64,000 nucleotides of DNA from an uncultured Allomuricauda sp. (GTDB lineage: Bacteria > Bacteroidota > Bacteroidia > Flavobacteriales > Flavobacteriaceae). The stretch covers positions 1-64,000 of the forward strand of contig NZ_CAKZYF010000055.1 in the NCBI RefSeq assembly GCF_937884665.1, read 5' to 3'. Below are positions 20,044 to 30,663 of the stretch, piece after piece. Numbering within the stretch: the stretch's first letter is position 1; every line of letters starts with the position of its first letter. The notes beneath the pieces were generated by a model. It did no database searches, was not told the origin of the DNA, and worked only from the letters and a program-made list of their open reading frames with translations. The translations under genes and the position numbers were made by a program.

Positions 20044-20101
20044 AACCAGAAGATTTTCGACAAAAATAATAGTAAAGCTATCAATCTTTGTTAATTTTTG
20101 T

Positions 20102-20866
20102 CTAAAAATCTTTAAGAAGTTTGATATTCTCGTTTTTTATCCAGCCAGTTTGACCATCGGCAAGCCTTATTTTTTGCCACTCCTCCAAACTGTCCAGTAC
20201 GTTAACCTTGGTGCCTTCGTGCAAGATGAATATAGCTTCGCTTGTTGAGTTGGGTTCCGCGGTAATTTTAACTTCTTTGGCAAAGACTATGGCGGGATTA
20301 TCAGATGTATACTCTTGGTATTGCAAATAAGCCAGCAGAATAGCCAGTAGCCCCAACACCAATGCAAAAACACTGGTGATAAAGGCCATTCTCTTATGAG
20401 AGGCGTGGCGAAGAAAATAATAGGCCAAGTAACCCAATACAAAAAGCGCTATACACAAAACAGCGGTATAAGCCCATCCATCAAAAGAAAAAATGTTAAC
20501 GACAGAACGGTATGCTTTGGCGATTTCCGTCTGGGGCATTTCTTCTACCGCGTCCAGTCTCATGTTCTGGGCATATTTCAAATTGTTCTTTATTTCATTG
20601 TCGTACGGATTCAACAATAAGGCCTTTTCATAATAGTATATGCTTGGACCTATTGCATTCTGTTTATAATAGCAGTTGGCCAAGTTATAATACAAAGCGG
20701 CCGAATGCACGCCATTCTCCAAGATTTGCTCATAATTTTTAATGGCATCGGAGTATTCTCCCTTGTTGTAATGCTTGGTGGCCTGGGCAAACAATTGGCT
20801 ATTTTGTGAATGGGCCAGGTTAAAAAGCAAAAGTGCCGCAATCAGAACATATACCTTACGCATCAT
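20102..20866 (-). CDS. batE: BatE: TPR and SH3-domain aerotolerance-type protein
   Basis: TPR YNKGEYSDAIKNYEQILENG, two TM segments, C-terminal SH3-like VNVLDSLEEWQKIRLADGQTGWIKNENI. Confidence 0.85.
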   Translation of the reverse strand: MMRKVYVLIAALLLFNLAHSQNSQLFAQATKHYNKGEYSDAIKNYEQILENGVHSAALYYNLANCYYKQNAIGPSIYYYEKALLLNPYDNEIKNNLKYAQNMRLDAVEEMPQTEIAKAYRSVVNIFSFDGWAYTAVLCIALFVLGYLAYYFLRHASHKRMAFITSVFALVLGLLAILLAYLQYQEYTSDNPAIVFAKEVKITAEPNSTSEAIFILHEGTKVNVLDSLEEWQKIRLADGQTGWIKNENIKLLKDF

Positions 20867-22644
20867 AATTGTTTGTCCAATTTTGATATCACTTCGCTGG
20901 CCTTTTCATAATCCTGTTGCATCTGTACGTCCGAAAAGGGACTATATCTAGCCATTTCACAGTTGGTCAACAGGCTGATAAAACCTGAGATATCAGTATT
21001 TTCGACACCTTTATCTTCTAGAACTGAAGTAATTTTTTCCTTACTGAATTCTGATGTCTCTATTTTCAACTTTGCTTTTAAGTAGTTGTGCAATCCTTTT
21101 TCTAAAGCTACATAGAATGCCTCTTTATGTCCTAATTCCTTTTTGGCCGTTGAGAGATATTTTTTGGCCAATCTATTGGCTCGCTTTATTTTGTTTCCTT
21201 CCACATCACTGGCTATGGCTTCTCTTTTCTTGAAGGAAAAGACCGCAATAGGTATCAAAAGGACAGGTGCCAGAAGTAAGATGTAAAAAGTATTGGAGCC
21301 GAAAAAGTACTTCGTGCCAATTTTGGTCAGATTGGGTCTTAACTTTATAAAATGGAATTGTTTTCCTGTGGGGACTACCAACTGTTTATTGGTATTTGCG
21401 GCTATTGGCGTACTAATGCCACTGCCCGCGGGTCCTTCCAGTACCTCTATATTGATTTCCTCTGAATTCAAGGTCACATATTTGGAGGTCTTGGGGTTAA
21501 AATAACTGAAAGAAATACTGGGGATGGGATATTTTCCTCTGAAAGAAGGAACCACGGTGTAATTGTTGGTTACTTTACCTTCCATCCCGGAGATGTTCGT
21601 ACGGACATTCTCTTGGTATTCCGGTTCATATACCTCCAGCGCACTTGGTAATTCGGGTTCAGGTAGTTGAAACAATTTTAAATTTCCTTTTCCGGAAACC
21701 TCAACCCTTGCTTGTAATGATTCTGACGCATTTAGTTGTTTTTTACTGGAGGTTACCTTAAAGTCGAAATCGCCAACAGCACCGCCAAAATTTGCTGGTT
21801 TTCCAGCTTCAGGAAGCGCCTTGACCGATAGGGTTCTCCTACCGGCAGAAACAGTCTTACTGGTTTGGGTGTAAATCCGTCCTCCGAAAAAGTCCCTTCG
21901 GTTAGTAGGAACATCCACAAAAATTTCAACGGAGAGCGGTTCTATTTCTAAGTTTCCAGCTCTTTGCGGATAAAGGACCACTCTTTTTAATACCACATAG
22001 CGATAGGGTCTACCTCTATAGGTCCCGTTTTGGGCCGTATATTTCGTGACCGGAATGTCCTGGCTCCAAAAATTGTTGTATTTGGGACTATCCAAGGACC
22101 GATAGTTGGTCACATTGATATTGGGACTTACATAAAGTTTATATACCACGGTTACGGCTTCGTTGAGGTACGGATTGCCCTTGGATATTTCTGCGACCAA
22201 GTGCAGGTTTTCATCTACAACGTCATCAGCGGTTTTTTCACTATTGGGTTTGTCAACAGCTGCGGTCACCTCAACTGTTTTGGACAAGGTTTTATAGGTT
22301 TCCCCTGCAATTTCTATGGTTGCCTGTTTAATGGTGAATCTTCCACGTGCCGCAGGTACTAAAATGTAAGAATAGGTCTTTGAGAAGGTTCGCTTTCCAT
22401 TGATCCATGAAGATTTTATGGACTGTGATGGCCCCATCACGACCTTAAATCCGTCAAATGCTGGAGGGGTAAAATTATCTCCGTCTTTATTCATGGTAAA
22501 CTCTGCTCTTAAGCGTTCATTGATGCCAAGTTTTTCCTTACTCAATTTGAGTTCAAAAGAAACTTCCTCTTGGGCATGGACATCAGGAACTAGGAACCAT
22601 GTTAAAAAAAAAGTAGTTAAAAAAACACCCCATTTCATCATCAC
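20863..22644 (-). CDS. batD: BatD family protein
   Basis: 593 aa, signal peptide, oxygen-tolerance (BatD) beta-rich repeats, C-terminal TM. Confidence 0.88.
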   Translation of the reverse strand: MMMKWGVFLTTFFLTWFLVPDVHAQEEVSFELKLSKEKLGINERLRAEFTMNKDGDNFTPPAFDGFKVVMGPSQSIKSSWINGKRTFSKTYSYILVPAARGRFTIKQATIEIAGETYKTLSKTVEVTAAVDKPNSEKTADDVVDENLHLVAEISKGNPYLNEAVTVVYKLYVSPNINVTNYRSLDSPKYNNFWSQDIPVTKYTAQNGTYRGRPYRYVVLKRVVLYPQRAGNLEIEPLSVEIFVDVPTNRRDFFGGRIYTQTSKTVSAGRRTLSVKALPEAGKPANFGGAVGDFDFKVTSSKKQLNASESLQARVEVSGKGNLKLFQLPEPELPSALEVYEPEYQENVRTNISGMEGKVTNNYTVVPSFRGKYPIPSISFSYFNPKTSKYVTLNSEEINIEVLEGPAGSGISTPIAANTNKQLVVPTGKQFHFIKLRPNLTKIGTKYFFGSNTFYILLLAPVLLIPIAVFSFKKREAIASDVEGNKIKRANRLAKKYLSTAKKELGHKEAFYVALEKGLHNYLKAKLKIETSEFSKEKITSVLEDKGVENTDISGFISLLTNCEMARYSPFSDVQMQQDYEKASEVISKLDKQL

Positions 22645-23537
22645 CAGTCTTTCTCGTTCTTTATTTTTTTACCTTTTATTTTTTGGGCATCAATTTTTTC
22701 TTGCACCTTTTTTTCCTCATTCTGCATGGCTTCTAGCAAATTTTGAATTTGCTGTTTGGAGAGTTGATTCGGTCTGGGTTGCTGTTGCTGTTCATCCGGT
22801 TCATCACCTTCTCCGGGTTTTTGTTCTTGCTCTTTCTTTTTATCTCCTTCACCTTCCTGGTTTTCTTCGGGCTTGTTCTCTCCATTTTTTCCTTCATCAC
22901 CTTCATTCTTGTTTTCGTCTTGATCCTGCTCCCCTTCGTTGTCTTTATTATTGTCCCCTTTGTTGTCTTGATCCTGATTTTTATCCTTTTGGTCTTTTTG
23001 GTCCTGCTGGTCTTTATCGTCTTGGTTTTGGTCGTTTTGTTGCTCGTCCTGTTGCTTTTTTAGCATTTCTTTAGCTAGGGCCAGATTGTATCGGGTCTCA
23101 TCGTCTTTTGGATTGTTTCTTAGGGCTTCCTTATAGGCTTCTACCGCTTTTTCATATTCCTTGTTCCTCATGAAAACATTGCCCATGTTATGGTAGGACT
23201 TATGCTTGCCACCTTTGGAAGTAGCAGTTTCACCAGCTTGTTTATAACGCCCAAAGGCCTCGCCAAAACTTTCCCGATTATAGTAAGCATTACCCAAATT
23301 ATAAGGCGCTACAGCGTTTTTTTTGCTCTTGGAGATAGCCCGTCTATAGTCGGACTCAGCACCTGTGAAATCGTTGGCAGTCAATTCTTTATTGGCCTCC
23401 CAAGTTAGGTCTTTGGAGGTTTTTAGCGCCGTTCTTTCAGCTTTTTCCGATTCTTCTTCCTGAGCCCAAATGGAAAAACCACAGACCATAAATACTCCCC
23501 AAACTACGCTTAACTTCTTACCCATCATTATGTTCAT
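22641..23537 (-). CDS. batC: BatC: TPR protein with Q/D/E/K-rich low-complexity tail
   Basis: TPR YHNMGNVFMRNKEYEKAVEAYKEALRNNPKDDETRYNLALA; long DQQDQKDQKDKNQDQ tail. Confidence 0.85.
   Translation of the reverse strand: MNIMMGKKLSVVWGVFMVCGFSIWAQEEESEKAERTALKTSKDLTWEANKELTANDFTGAESDYRRAISKSKKNAVAPYNLGNAYYNRESFGEAFGRYKQAGETATSKGGKHKSYHNMGNVFMRNKEYEKAVEAYKEALRNNPKDDETRYNLALAKEMLKKQQDEQQNDQNQDDKDQQDQKDQKDKNQDQDNKGDNNKDNEGEQDQDENKNEGDEGKNGENKPEENQEGEGDKKKEQEQKPGEGDEPDEQQQQPRPNQLSKQQIQNLLEAMQNEEKKVQEKIDAQKIKGKKIKNEKDW
22760..23055. repeat. low-complexity coding tract in batC
   Basis: codons for D/Q/E/K/N/G only; strongly pyrimidine-rich on + strand. Confidence 0.8.
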
Positions 23538-24564
23538 TAAAGAGATTAAGTTTCTTTAACCACTTAGTTTTTCTATCGAGCAGGAAAATATCCAAAAATA
23601 AAAAGAATAGCCCGATTGCCAAGAACCACTGAAATTGGTCTTTGTATTCTGCAAACTGCTTGGCCTCAAATTCTTTTTTATCCATTTGGTCCAGTTGTTC
23701 TTTAATTGTCTCTACAGCTTTGTCCGTCTGGGAGCCGTCAATGAAGATTCCATTTCCTTCGTCTGCTATTTCGGAAAGCACTGTTTCGTTCAATCTGGTA
23801 ATGACCACTTCCCCCTGGTTATCCTTTTTCAGACTTTCCACTACACCATTTCTTTTCAAAGGAATTGGTACGCCTTTTGACTTTCCCACACCCAAAGTAA
23901 AAATGCGAATGCCATTTTGGGTGGCATTTTCCACAGCTTGTATTGTACTTTTTTCAGAATGGTCCTCCCCGTCAGAAACAATAAACAAGACCCGATTGGT
24001 CTGTTCATCGTCATCATAATAGGTACTGGCCAAATCAATAGCTGCATTTATAGCGGTTCCCTGTGAAGACAGCATATTGGTGTTCATGGCCTGTAAAAAC
24101 ATCTTTGCAGCACCGTAATCCGTGGTTATGGGCAGTTGGGGATACGCTTGTCCCGCGTATGCTATAATCCCTATTCTATCACTTGCCAGTTGATTGATAA
24201 TTTCAGACACTAGTCGCTTTGCCTTCTCCAATCGGTTTGGTGCAATATCTTCTGCGAGCATACTTTTGGAAACGTCAATGGCAAAAACAATATCAACTCC
24301 CTCTCTTTTTACAGTTTCCAGTTTGGTGCCAATTTTTGGATTGACCAGTCCCAAAATCAAAAACCCCAGTCCTGTCAAAAGGAACAATAACTTCAAGGTG
24401 GATTTGAACTGTGACTTGTCCGGGGCTAATTTTCTTAATAGTCTTGGGTCCGCAAACTGTTTTTGGGTTCTTCTTTTCCAAATTTGAAGAAAAAAGAAAG
24501 CTACCGCCATCACTGGGATGATGGCCAATAGGGAGAAATACATTTTTTCGTCAAATTGAATCAT
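23518..24564 (-). CDS. batB: BatB: VWA-domain membrane protein
   Basis: MIDAS DVSKSM; VWA; flanking TM helices. Confidence 0.9.
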   Translation of the reverse strand: MIQFDEKMYFSLLAIIPVMAVAFFFLQIWKRRTQKQFADPRLLRKLAPDKSQFKSTLKLLFLLTGLGFLILGLVNPKIGTKLETVKREGVDIVFAIDVSKSMLAEDIAPNRLEKAKRLVSEIINQLASDRIGIIAYAGQAYPQLPITTDYGAAKMFLQAMNTNMLSSQGTAINAAIDLASTYYDDDEQTNRVLFIVSDGEDHSEKSTIQAVENATQNGIRIFTLGVGKSKGVPIPLKRNGVVESLKKDNQGEVVITRLNETVLSEIADEGNGIFIDGSQTDKAVETIKEQLDQMDKKEFEAKQFAEYKDQFQWFLAIGLFFLFLDIFLLDRKTKWLKKLNLFNEHNDG

Positions 24565-24566
24565 AC

Positions 24567-25565
24567 CTAAATAAAACTTTTAAAAATGGAATTGCGAAGC
24601 CCCCATTCCATTAGGAGCAAAACTCCTGCCAGAAAAATAAGAGGTCGGTACTTTTCCTCGTACTTGTAATATTTGAACTCTTCTATTTCCGTTTTTTCCA
24701 ACTTATTTATTTCGTCGTAGATTTCTTCCAACTTTTCATTGTCCGTTGCCCTAAAATATTTACCGCCGGTCACGGAGGCGATTTCTTTGAGCAACTTCTC
24801 ATCGATTTCCACTTGCCGCATTCCATACCGGAAAGAACCGTCCCTGTTTATAGCGATAGGGGAAAGCGCGTTACCGTTGGTTCCAAGACCTATGGTGTAG
24901 GTCTTTATGCCAAATTCCACTGCCAGGTCCGAGGCGGTTTTAGGCTCTATAAATCCAGAGTTGTTTACCCCATCGGTGAGCAATATAATTACCTTACTTA
25001 TGGCTTTGCTCTCTTTAAGACGGTTTACAGAGGTGGCCAACCCCATACCAATTGCGGTACCATCTTCGAGTTCGCCGTATCTTATTTCCCGTAGGGCATT
25101 GAGGACAATGGATTTATCGCTCGTAATTGGGGTTTTGGTATAGCTCTCGCCGGCATAACCCACCAAACCGATTCTGTCATTAGGTCTTTTCTTGATAAAA
25201 TCCGCAGCTACTTCTTTCAAGGCTGACAAACGGTTTGGTTTAAGATCGCGCGCCAACATACTGGAAGAAACATCGATGGCCATGACAATATCAATTCCTT
25301 TCGTGGTCTTGGTACGCGTGGAAATGTCTTCGGTCTGTGGGCGGGCCAATGCAGTTATAATGGCAGCTAGCGCCAGTAGACGGAGCACAAACAGCAAGGA
25401 TCTTAATTTGGAGGCGATACTCTTAACGGTGAATCCTTTAATACTGGAAATTCGAAGCGAAGCCACTTCTTGCCTTCTTTTGAAAAGGTACCAAAGCAGA
25501 GCCAATGGTAGCAAAAGCAGCAACCAGAAAAACTGTGGATTGGCAAATTCTACATTCTTGAACAT
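24567..25565 (-). CDS. batA: BatA: VWA-domain membrane protein
   Basis: MIDAS AIDVSSSMLARDLKPNRL; ILLTDGVNNSGFIEP. Confidence 0.92.
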   Translation of the reverse strand: MFKNVEFANPQFFWLLLLLPLALLWYLFKRRQEVASLRISSIKGFTVKSIASKLRSLLFVLRLLALAAIITALARPQTEDISTRTKTTKGIDIVMAIDVSSSMLARDLKPNRLSALKEVAADFIKKRPNDRIGLVGYAGESYTKTPITSDKSIVLNALREIRYGELEDGTAIGMGLATSVNRLKESKAISKVIILLTDGVNNSGFIEPKTASDLAVEFGIKTYTIGLGTNGNALSPIAINRDGSFRYGMRQVEIDEKLLKEIASVTGGKYFRATDNEKLEEIYDEINKLEKTEIEEFKYYKYEEKYRPLIFLAGVLLLMEWGLRNSIFKSFI

Positions 25566-25568
25566 TCC

Positions 25569-27224
25569 TTACGCTTGTGTTTTAACATCCAAGGTTCTTA
25601 ATATGCGATCAACGATTTGTTCTGCATATTCGTCCCCATCTTCCCAGGTTATTATTACCTGTTGCATAAATCCCTTTCCTCCAAAAGAAAGAATATTGTA
25701 TTTCGCTTTTTTTGATTTGTTGTTTAAAGGATTTTTATAATTCCCAGAACCGTAGGTTTTTAACCCGCGGACTCCGGATTTGGTGGTAAACTCCTCTTGT
25801 TTTGTTATGATATTCCGTACTCCCAAGCTCTCAAAAGTGGATAAGGTCCCGGCCACAGCTGCCTCAAAATTGGGGTCTGTTTGTTCTTTATACGTTACGG
25901 AACTTGTCCCTACGGCAAAAAGGCCCATATAACTGCCATAGGTGAAGGTCTGCAGTTCTTTAACCAATTCCTGGGCCTCGGCGGGAAGATCTGTTTCTTT
26001 TCGGATTAAAACTTCTGGGGTCTCCAATTCTATGGGAGGGTAGCCGTATGAACTGAACACCCATTCGCCCTGTAGTAGCTCTTTGGTCGGGTATCCAAAC
26101 ACAGTGTCCTTTACTTGTTTTACACCGAAAAAGACCAAAGAAAAAGCGGTGCCCACGAAAATCAAACCTATAAAAATAGCAGCGGCCCAATATATTCTTT
26201 TTCGCTGTTTCTTTTTTGCCAGCTCTTCCAAATATTCTTCGTTCAAAAGAAGTTCTTCTTCGGTTGGTTCTGGAAGCGCGTCATGTGTTTTCACTACGAT
26301 TTCCTCTACGAGTTTGCGGTCCTGCTCCGCAACGGAAGTGGAGGGCTTGGAGCGGGCGAACTTTACCAAATCTGCAGTTTGGAGTATTTTTTGAAACTGC
26401 TTGATGGTACCCTCACCAAGTTGAAGCTCCCCTGAATCTTTGAGAAGTTCCAACTTGGTGATCAACTCATCCGTTGTGCTTTCCAAAGCCGTCACTTGAA
26501 CATCTTCTTCGAGGTACGAACGTACAATACCCGTTAATTCTGAATAATACTTTTTGTACTCATCTTGAATCAGGTATCTCGATTTCTCCAGTCGCTTTAG
26601 CTCAAGCATAGCACGGTCGTAAGGAGGAAGTAAAGCCTCTTTTTCTTCTTCGGTCAACGGCTTTTTCCGTAAAAAGAACCAATATACAAGCCCTCCGATA
26701 ATCAATAATGCCAGAACAATCCATAGTATCATCATCCAAATTTTGGCATAACTCCTTTCCACCTGAATCAGTGGTTTGATGTCATACATTTTTTGCTTCG
26801 TGGTATCTACGGCAACATCAGCAACTTTAATTTGGAAGGAATCTGTAAAAAAGGCCTGTTCATTAATGGCGATACGCTGTGGAGGAATGGTATAGGAACC
26901 ACTATCGAATTGTGTCAACGCATAAACGCGCTGTAATTTTACTTTATTCTTTTCTTTGAGGGTATCGGTAAGTAATGCCTCAACCGTTTCCAGTGGGGAG
27001 AAAGTCTGTCCCTCAGGAAAATGGACAATATTGATAGAGTCTGTCTCTACTGTTATTTTGTATTGTATTTGCTCCCCTATTTTTATGGAAGTGGTATCAA
27101 TTTCGGAAGATACTTTGGAGTCATTTTGGGAAAGTCCTAGAACAGGAAAAAAAACGAGACAAATTATCAAGCATTTTTTGGCGCTGCTTTTTTTAAGTTT
27201 CGACATGTATTTTTCCAACTTCAT
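25569..27224 (-). CDS. Bat-locus membrane protein with BatD-like N-terminus
   Basis: 551 aa, located between DUF58 and BatA genes; signal peptide, two internal TM segments; last 40 kb-side start may be 27206. Confidence 0.75.
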   Translation of the reverse strand: MKLEKYMSKLKKSSAKKCLIICLVFFPVLGLSQNDSKVSSEIDTTSIKIGEQIQYKITVETDSINIVHFPEGQTFSPLETVEALLTDTLKEKNKVKLQRVYALTQFDSGSYTIPPQRIAINEQAFFTDSFQIKVADVAVDTTKQKMYDIKPLIQVERSYAKIWMMILWIVLALLIIGGLVYWFFLRKKPLTEEEKEALLPPYDRAMLELKRLEKSRYLIQDEYKKYYSELTGIVRSYLEEDVQVTALESTTDELITKLELLKDSGELQLGEGTIKQFQKILQTADLVKFARSKPSTSVAEQDRKLVEEIVVKTHDALPEPTEEELLLNEEYLEELAKKKQRKRIYWAAAIFIGLIFVGTAFSLVFFGVKQVKDTVFGYPTKELLQGEWVFSSYGYPPIELETPEVLIRKETDLPAEAQELVKELQTFTYGSYMGLFAVGTSSVTYKEQTDPNFEAAVAGTLSTFESLGVRNIITKQEEFTTKSGVRGLKTYGSGNYKNPLNNKSKKAKYNILSFGGKGFMQQVIITWEDGDEYAEQIVDRILRTLDVKTQA

Positions 27225-28144
27225 TAGCCTCTTCTCTTAAAATAACCAAGTAATTTTTTCACATAGCTTTCATCAACTCTGCAATGGATGGCCCCTGAAC
27301 CGGATTTGGCAAATGCATTTGAAAAATAATCTACCTTTTCCTGGTGGAATCGACCGTAGGCATTTCGTACTTTTTTTGAACGTGTGTTTACGAGTTCCAG
27401 CAAACCCGTTTCTGCGTCCAACATTTGTACCATGCCAATATTGGGCATTGCCTGCTCTTTTTCATCATACACCCGAATACCGGTGACATCGTGTTTATTG
27501 CCCACAATACGCAATGTGGCATCGTAATCGTCTACAATGAAATCCGAAAGAAGAAACACGATAGCTTTTTTCTTCATTACATTGGTCAAAAACTTTAGCG
27601 CTTCTGTCACATTGGTTTCGCTACTTTTTGGGTTAAATTCCAAAAGCTCGCGGATAATGCGCAAAACATGACTTTTTCCCTTTTTCGGGGGGATAAACAA
27701 TTCCACCTCGTCCGAAAAGAGAATAAGACCGACTTTATCGTTGTTCTGCAAGGCTGAAAAAGCCAATGTGGCGGATATTTCGGTAATAACCTCTTTTTTG
27801 AACTGCTTTGCCGTGCCAAAAAGTTCGGAACCGCTTACGTCCACCATGAGCATCATGGTCAGTTCCCGTTCCTCTTCAAAGACTTTTACGAAGGGTTCAT
27901 TGTATCTGGCGGTGACGTTCCAATCGATGTTTCGGACATCATCCCCAAACTGATACTGGCGAACTTCACTGAACGTCATTCCCCTACCTTTAAAAGTAGA
28001 ATGGTATTCCCCACCAAAAATATGGTCGGACAACCGTCTTGTCTTAATCTCTATTTTCCGTACTTTTTTAAGTAGTTCTTTTGTATCCATGTGTTCAATT
28101 AACAATTTTACAATGATCAAATCCTTGCGGGGTTTTGGCCCCAT
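27224..28144 (-). CDS. DUF58 domain protein (VWA-like)
   Basis: EVRQYQFGDDVRNIDWNVTARYNEPFVKVFEEERELTMMLMVDVSGSE; likely start 28090 (MDTKELL). Confidence 0.93.
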   Translation of the reverse strand: MGPKPRKDLIIVKLLIEHMDTKELLKKVRKIEIKTRRLSDHIFGGEYHSTFKGRGMTFSEVRQYQFGDDVRNIDWNVTARYNEPFVKVFEEERELTMMLMVDVSGSELFGTAKQFKKEVITEISATLAFSALQNNDKVGLILFSDEVELFIPPKKGKSHVLRIIRELLEFNPKSSETNVTEALKFLTNVMKKKAIVFLLSDFIVDDYDATLRIVGNKHDVTGIRVYDEKEQAMPNIGMVQMLDAETGLLELVNTRSKKVRNAYGRFHQEKVDYFSNAFAKSGSGAIHCRVDESYVKKLLGYFKRRG

Positions 28145-28177
28145 TGGCTAATAGTCCATCGTTAATTACACATTGGA

Positions 28178-29182
28178 TTAAGGCACCTCCACTTCGTTGA
28201 CTTTCTTATTGATGATTTCCTCAGATGTCACATTTTCTGCCTCGGCTTCATAGGTTATGCCAATACGATGTCTCAGCACATCATGGACTACGGCTCTGAC
28301 ATCCTCAGGAACAACATATCCTCTTCGTTTTATAAAAGCATAGCACTTGGAAGCATTTGCCAAATTAATGCTTCCCCTGGGAGAAGCTCCAAAACTGATA
28401 AGGGGTTTTAGTTGGTCCAGGCTATATTTTTCTGGATACCGGGTGGCGAATATCAGGTCCAGAATGTATTTTTCAATTTTTTCATCCATGTAAACTTCAC
28501 GGACCGTCTGTTGTGCACTTAGAATCTGCTTCAAGGTAACCACGGGTCTTATGGGCTCTCCCGATGAACTCCGTAGATTTTGACGAATAATAAGTTGTTC
28601 TTCGTTCAGTTTTGGATAATCAATTACCGTTTTAAGCATAAAACGGTCCACCTGTGCTTCGGGCAAAGGGTAGGTTCCCTCTTGTTCCACTGGGTTTTGC
28701 GTGGCCATTACAAGAAAGGGAGCATCTAGTTTAAAGGTTTCATCGCCAATGGTCACCTGTTTTTCCTGCATAGCCTCTAAAAGTGCGGATTGAACTTTTG
28801 CCGGGGCACGGTTGATCTCATCGGCCAAGACAAAATTTGCGAAGATGGGTCCTTTTTTTATGGAAAAATCGTTTTCCTTGATGTTGTATATCAAAGTGCC
28901 CACTACATCTGCCGGCAGTAGGTCTGGGGTAAACTGGATTCTGCTGAAGCTTCCTTTTACCGCTTTGGCCAACGTATTGATAGCTAGCGTCTTGGCAAGA
29001 CCGGGAACTCCCTCAAGCAATATATGGCCTTGACCCAAAAGACCGATAAGCAAACGTTCTACCATATGCTTTTGACCTACGATGGCTTTGTTCATTTCGG
29101 AGGTGAGCATATCAATAAAAGCGCTCTCTTGTGCTATTTTTTCGTTCACAGCGCTAATATCAATAGTAGTGTTCTCTTCCAT
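28178..29182 (-). CDS. MoxR family AAA+ ATPase
   Basis: GHILLEGVPGLAKT, LLADEINRAPAKVQSALLEAMQE, MATQNPVEQEGTYPLPEAQ. Confidence 0.96.
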   Translation of the reverse strand: MEENTTIDISAVNEKIAQESAFIDMLTSEMNKAIVGQKHMVERLLIGLLGQGHILLEGVPGLAKTLAINTLAKAVKGSFSRIQFTPDLLPADVVGTLIYNIKENDFSIKKGPIFANFVLADEINRAPAKVQSALLEAMQEKQVTIGDETFKLDAPFLVMATQNPVEQEGTYPLPEAQVDRFMLKTVIDYPKLNEEQLIIRQNLRSSSGEPIRPVVTLKQILSAQQTVREVYMDEKIEKYILDLIFATRYPEKYSLDQLKPLISFGASPRGSINLANASKCYAFIKRRGYVVPEDVRAVVHDVLRHRIGITYEAEAENVTSEEIINKKVNEVEVP

Positions 29183-29448
29183 AAAGACTGTTATTGTAAT
29201 GGGTTAATGATAGCAATTTTTCTAAGGAATGCAAAATGAAAATTAATTTAAAAAGCGTCTGTTAATTAATGGTTAAAAAAAACCGCTCTCGCCTAGTTTT
29301 GGGAAGTATTTAAGGGTTTATTTTTATACTTTAACCTCATTTGAATTGGTGAAAAATCGTAGAAAATTTACCTAATGGAAACAGATTTGGATTAATGTAA
29401 AAACAATTTTTTGCGCTGGTTTGTGGGTAAATTTGGTAAAACTGGAAA

Positions 29449-30231
29449 ATGGATAAGAAAACGATATTGATTACGGGGGCCACCAGTGGAATTGGCAGGT
29501 CTACCGCCAACCTACTGGCAACTCAAGGATTTCATCTTATTTTATGTGGGCGTAGGCAAGAACGATTGGACGAGGTCCAGGCCGATTTGGGTTCCCAAAC
29601 CCAAGTTCATACTCTAAACTTTGACGTTCGCGAACGAAAAATGGTTTTTGATGCCATTGCGTCCCTTCCCAAAGACTTTGCGCGTATCGATGTGCTTATA
29701 AACAATGCGGGAAACGCCCATGGTCTTGACCCCATCGATGATGGCAATCTAGATGATTGGGATGCGATGTTGGACATCAATGTGAAAGGGCTTCTTTATG
29801 TATCCAAGGCCGTTCTTCCCCAAATGGTAACGCGAAAATCCGGACATATTATCAACATTGGATCCACAGCTGGAAAAGAAGTCTATCCCAAGGGTAATGT
29901 ATACTGTGCAAGCAAACATGCGGTTGATGCCATAAACCAGGGTATGCGTATCGATTTAAATGCCCACGGAATCCGAGTGGGTGCCATAAATCCGGGATTG
30001 GTGGAGACCGAATTTAGTCAAGTTCGCTTTAAAGGTGATGAAAACCGTGCTGAAAAGGTATATCAGGGATATCAACCTTTACGGCCCGAAGATATTGCAG
30101 AACTTATACTTTTTACCATTACGCGGCCCGGCCATGTAAACATTGCGGATTTAGTGGTTATGCCAACGGCACAGGCCAGTAGTACTCTCTTGAAAAAGGA
30201 TGCTGGGCATGAGTCCCGGGATAAAAGTTAG
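29449..30231 (+). CDS. SDR family NAD(P)-dependent oxidoreductase
   Basis: ITGATSGIGRSTA, INNAGNAHG, YCASKHAVDA. Confidence 0.94.
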   Translation: MDKKTILITGATSGIGRSTANLLATQGFHLILCGRRQERLDEVQADLGSQTQVHTLNFDVRERKMVFDAIASLPKDFARIDVLINNAGNAHGLDPIDDGNLDDWDAMLDINVKGLLYVSKAVLPQMVTRKSGHIINIGSTAGKEVYPKGNVYCASKHAVDAINQGMRIDLNAHGIRVGAINPGLVETEFSQVRFKGDENRAEKVYQGYQPLRPEDIAELILFTITRPGHVNIADLVVMPTAQASSTLLKKDAGHESRDKS

Positions 30232-30242
30232 CTAAGTAGAAA

Positions 30243-30623
30243 ATGAACGGTTTTGAAGATTTGGAAGCGTGGGTTCTTTCAGGAGAAATTTGCAATGAGA
30301 TTAGGATTTTTATGGAACCAACATCTCCAAACAAAGATTTTGGTCTCAAAAATCAGACGAACAATCCATCTGGGTCCATCATGGACAACATAGCTGAAGG
30401 CTATGAAAGAAATGGAAATCTTGAATTTATTCAGTTTCTGGGCATTGCAAAAGCTTCTTGTGGAGAACTTAGGGCACGACCATATCGATTTTTGGATAGC
30501 GCGCTCATTTCCCAAGAACAATTTGATGGGATTCTACCCAAAACCATTTTACTTGGCAAAAAGATAGGGACTTTTAGGTCTTATCTTAAAAAATCTGAAA
30601 GAAAAGGGTCGAAATCCGATTGA
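30243..30623 (+). CDS. four helix bundle protein (S23/IVP-like)
   Basis: FEDLEAWVLSGEICNEI...FGLKNQTNNPSGSIMDNIAEGYERNGNLEFIQFLGIAKASCGELRA. Confidence 0.85.
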   Translation: MNGFEDLEAWVLSGEICNEIRIFMEPTSPNKDFGLKNQTNNPSGSIMDNIAEGYERNGNLEFIQFLGIAKASCGELRARPYRFLDSALISQEQFDGILPKTILLGKKIGTFRSYLKKSERKGSKSD

Positions 30624-30663
30624 GAATGTACAGTACTCATAGCCCATATCACCTAACCCGAAG

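Noticed and set aside
22743-23063. 106-aa very hydrophobic plus-strand ORF
   Set aside because: Antisense shadow of the D/Q/E/K-rich batC tail; composition follows from complementing those codons.
22400-23074. 224-aa plus-strand ORF across batD/batC
   Set aside because: Overlaps two well-supported minus-strand genes; no recognisable domain.
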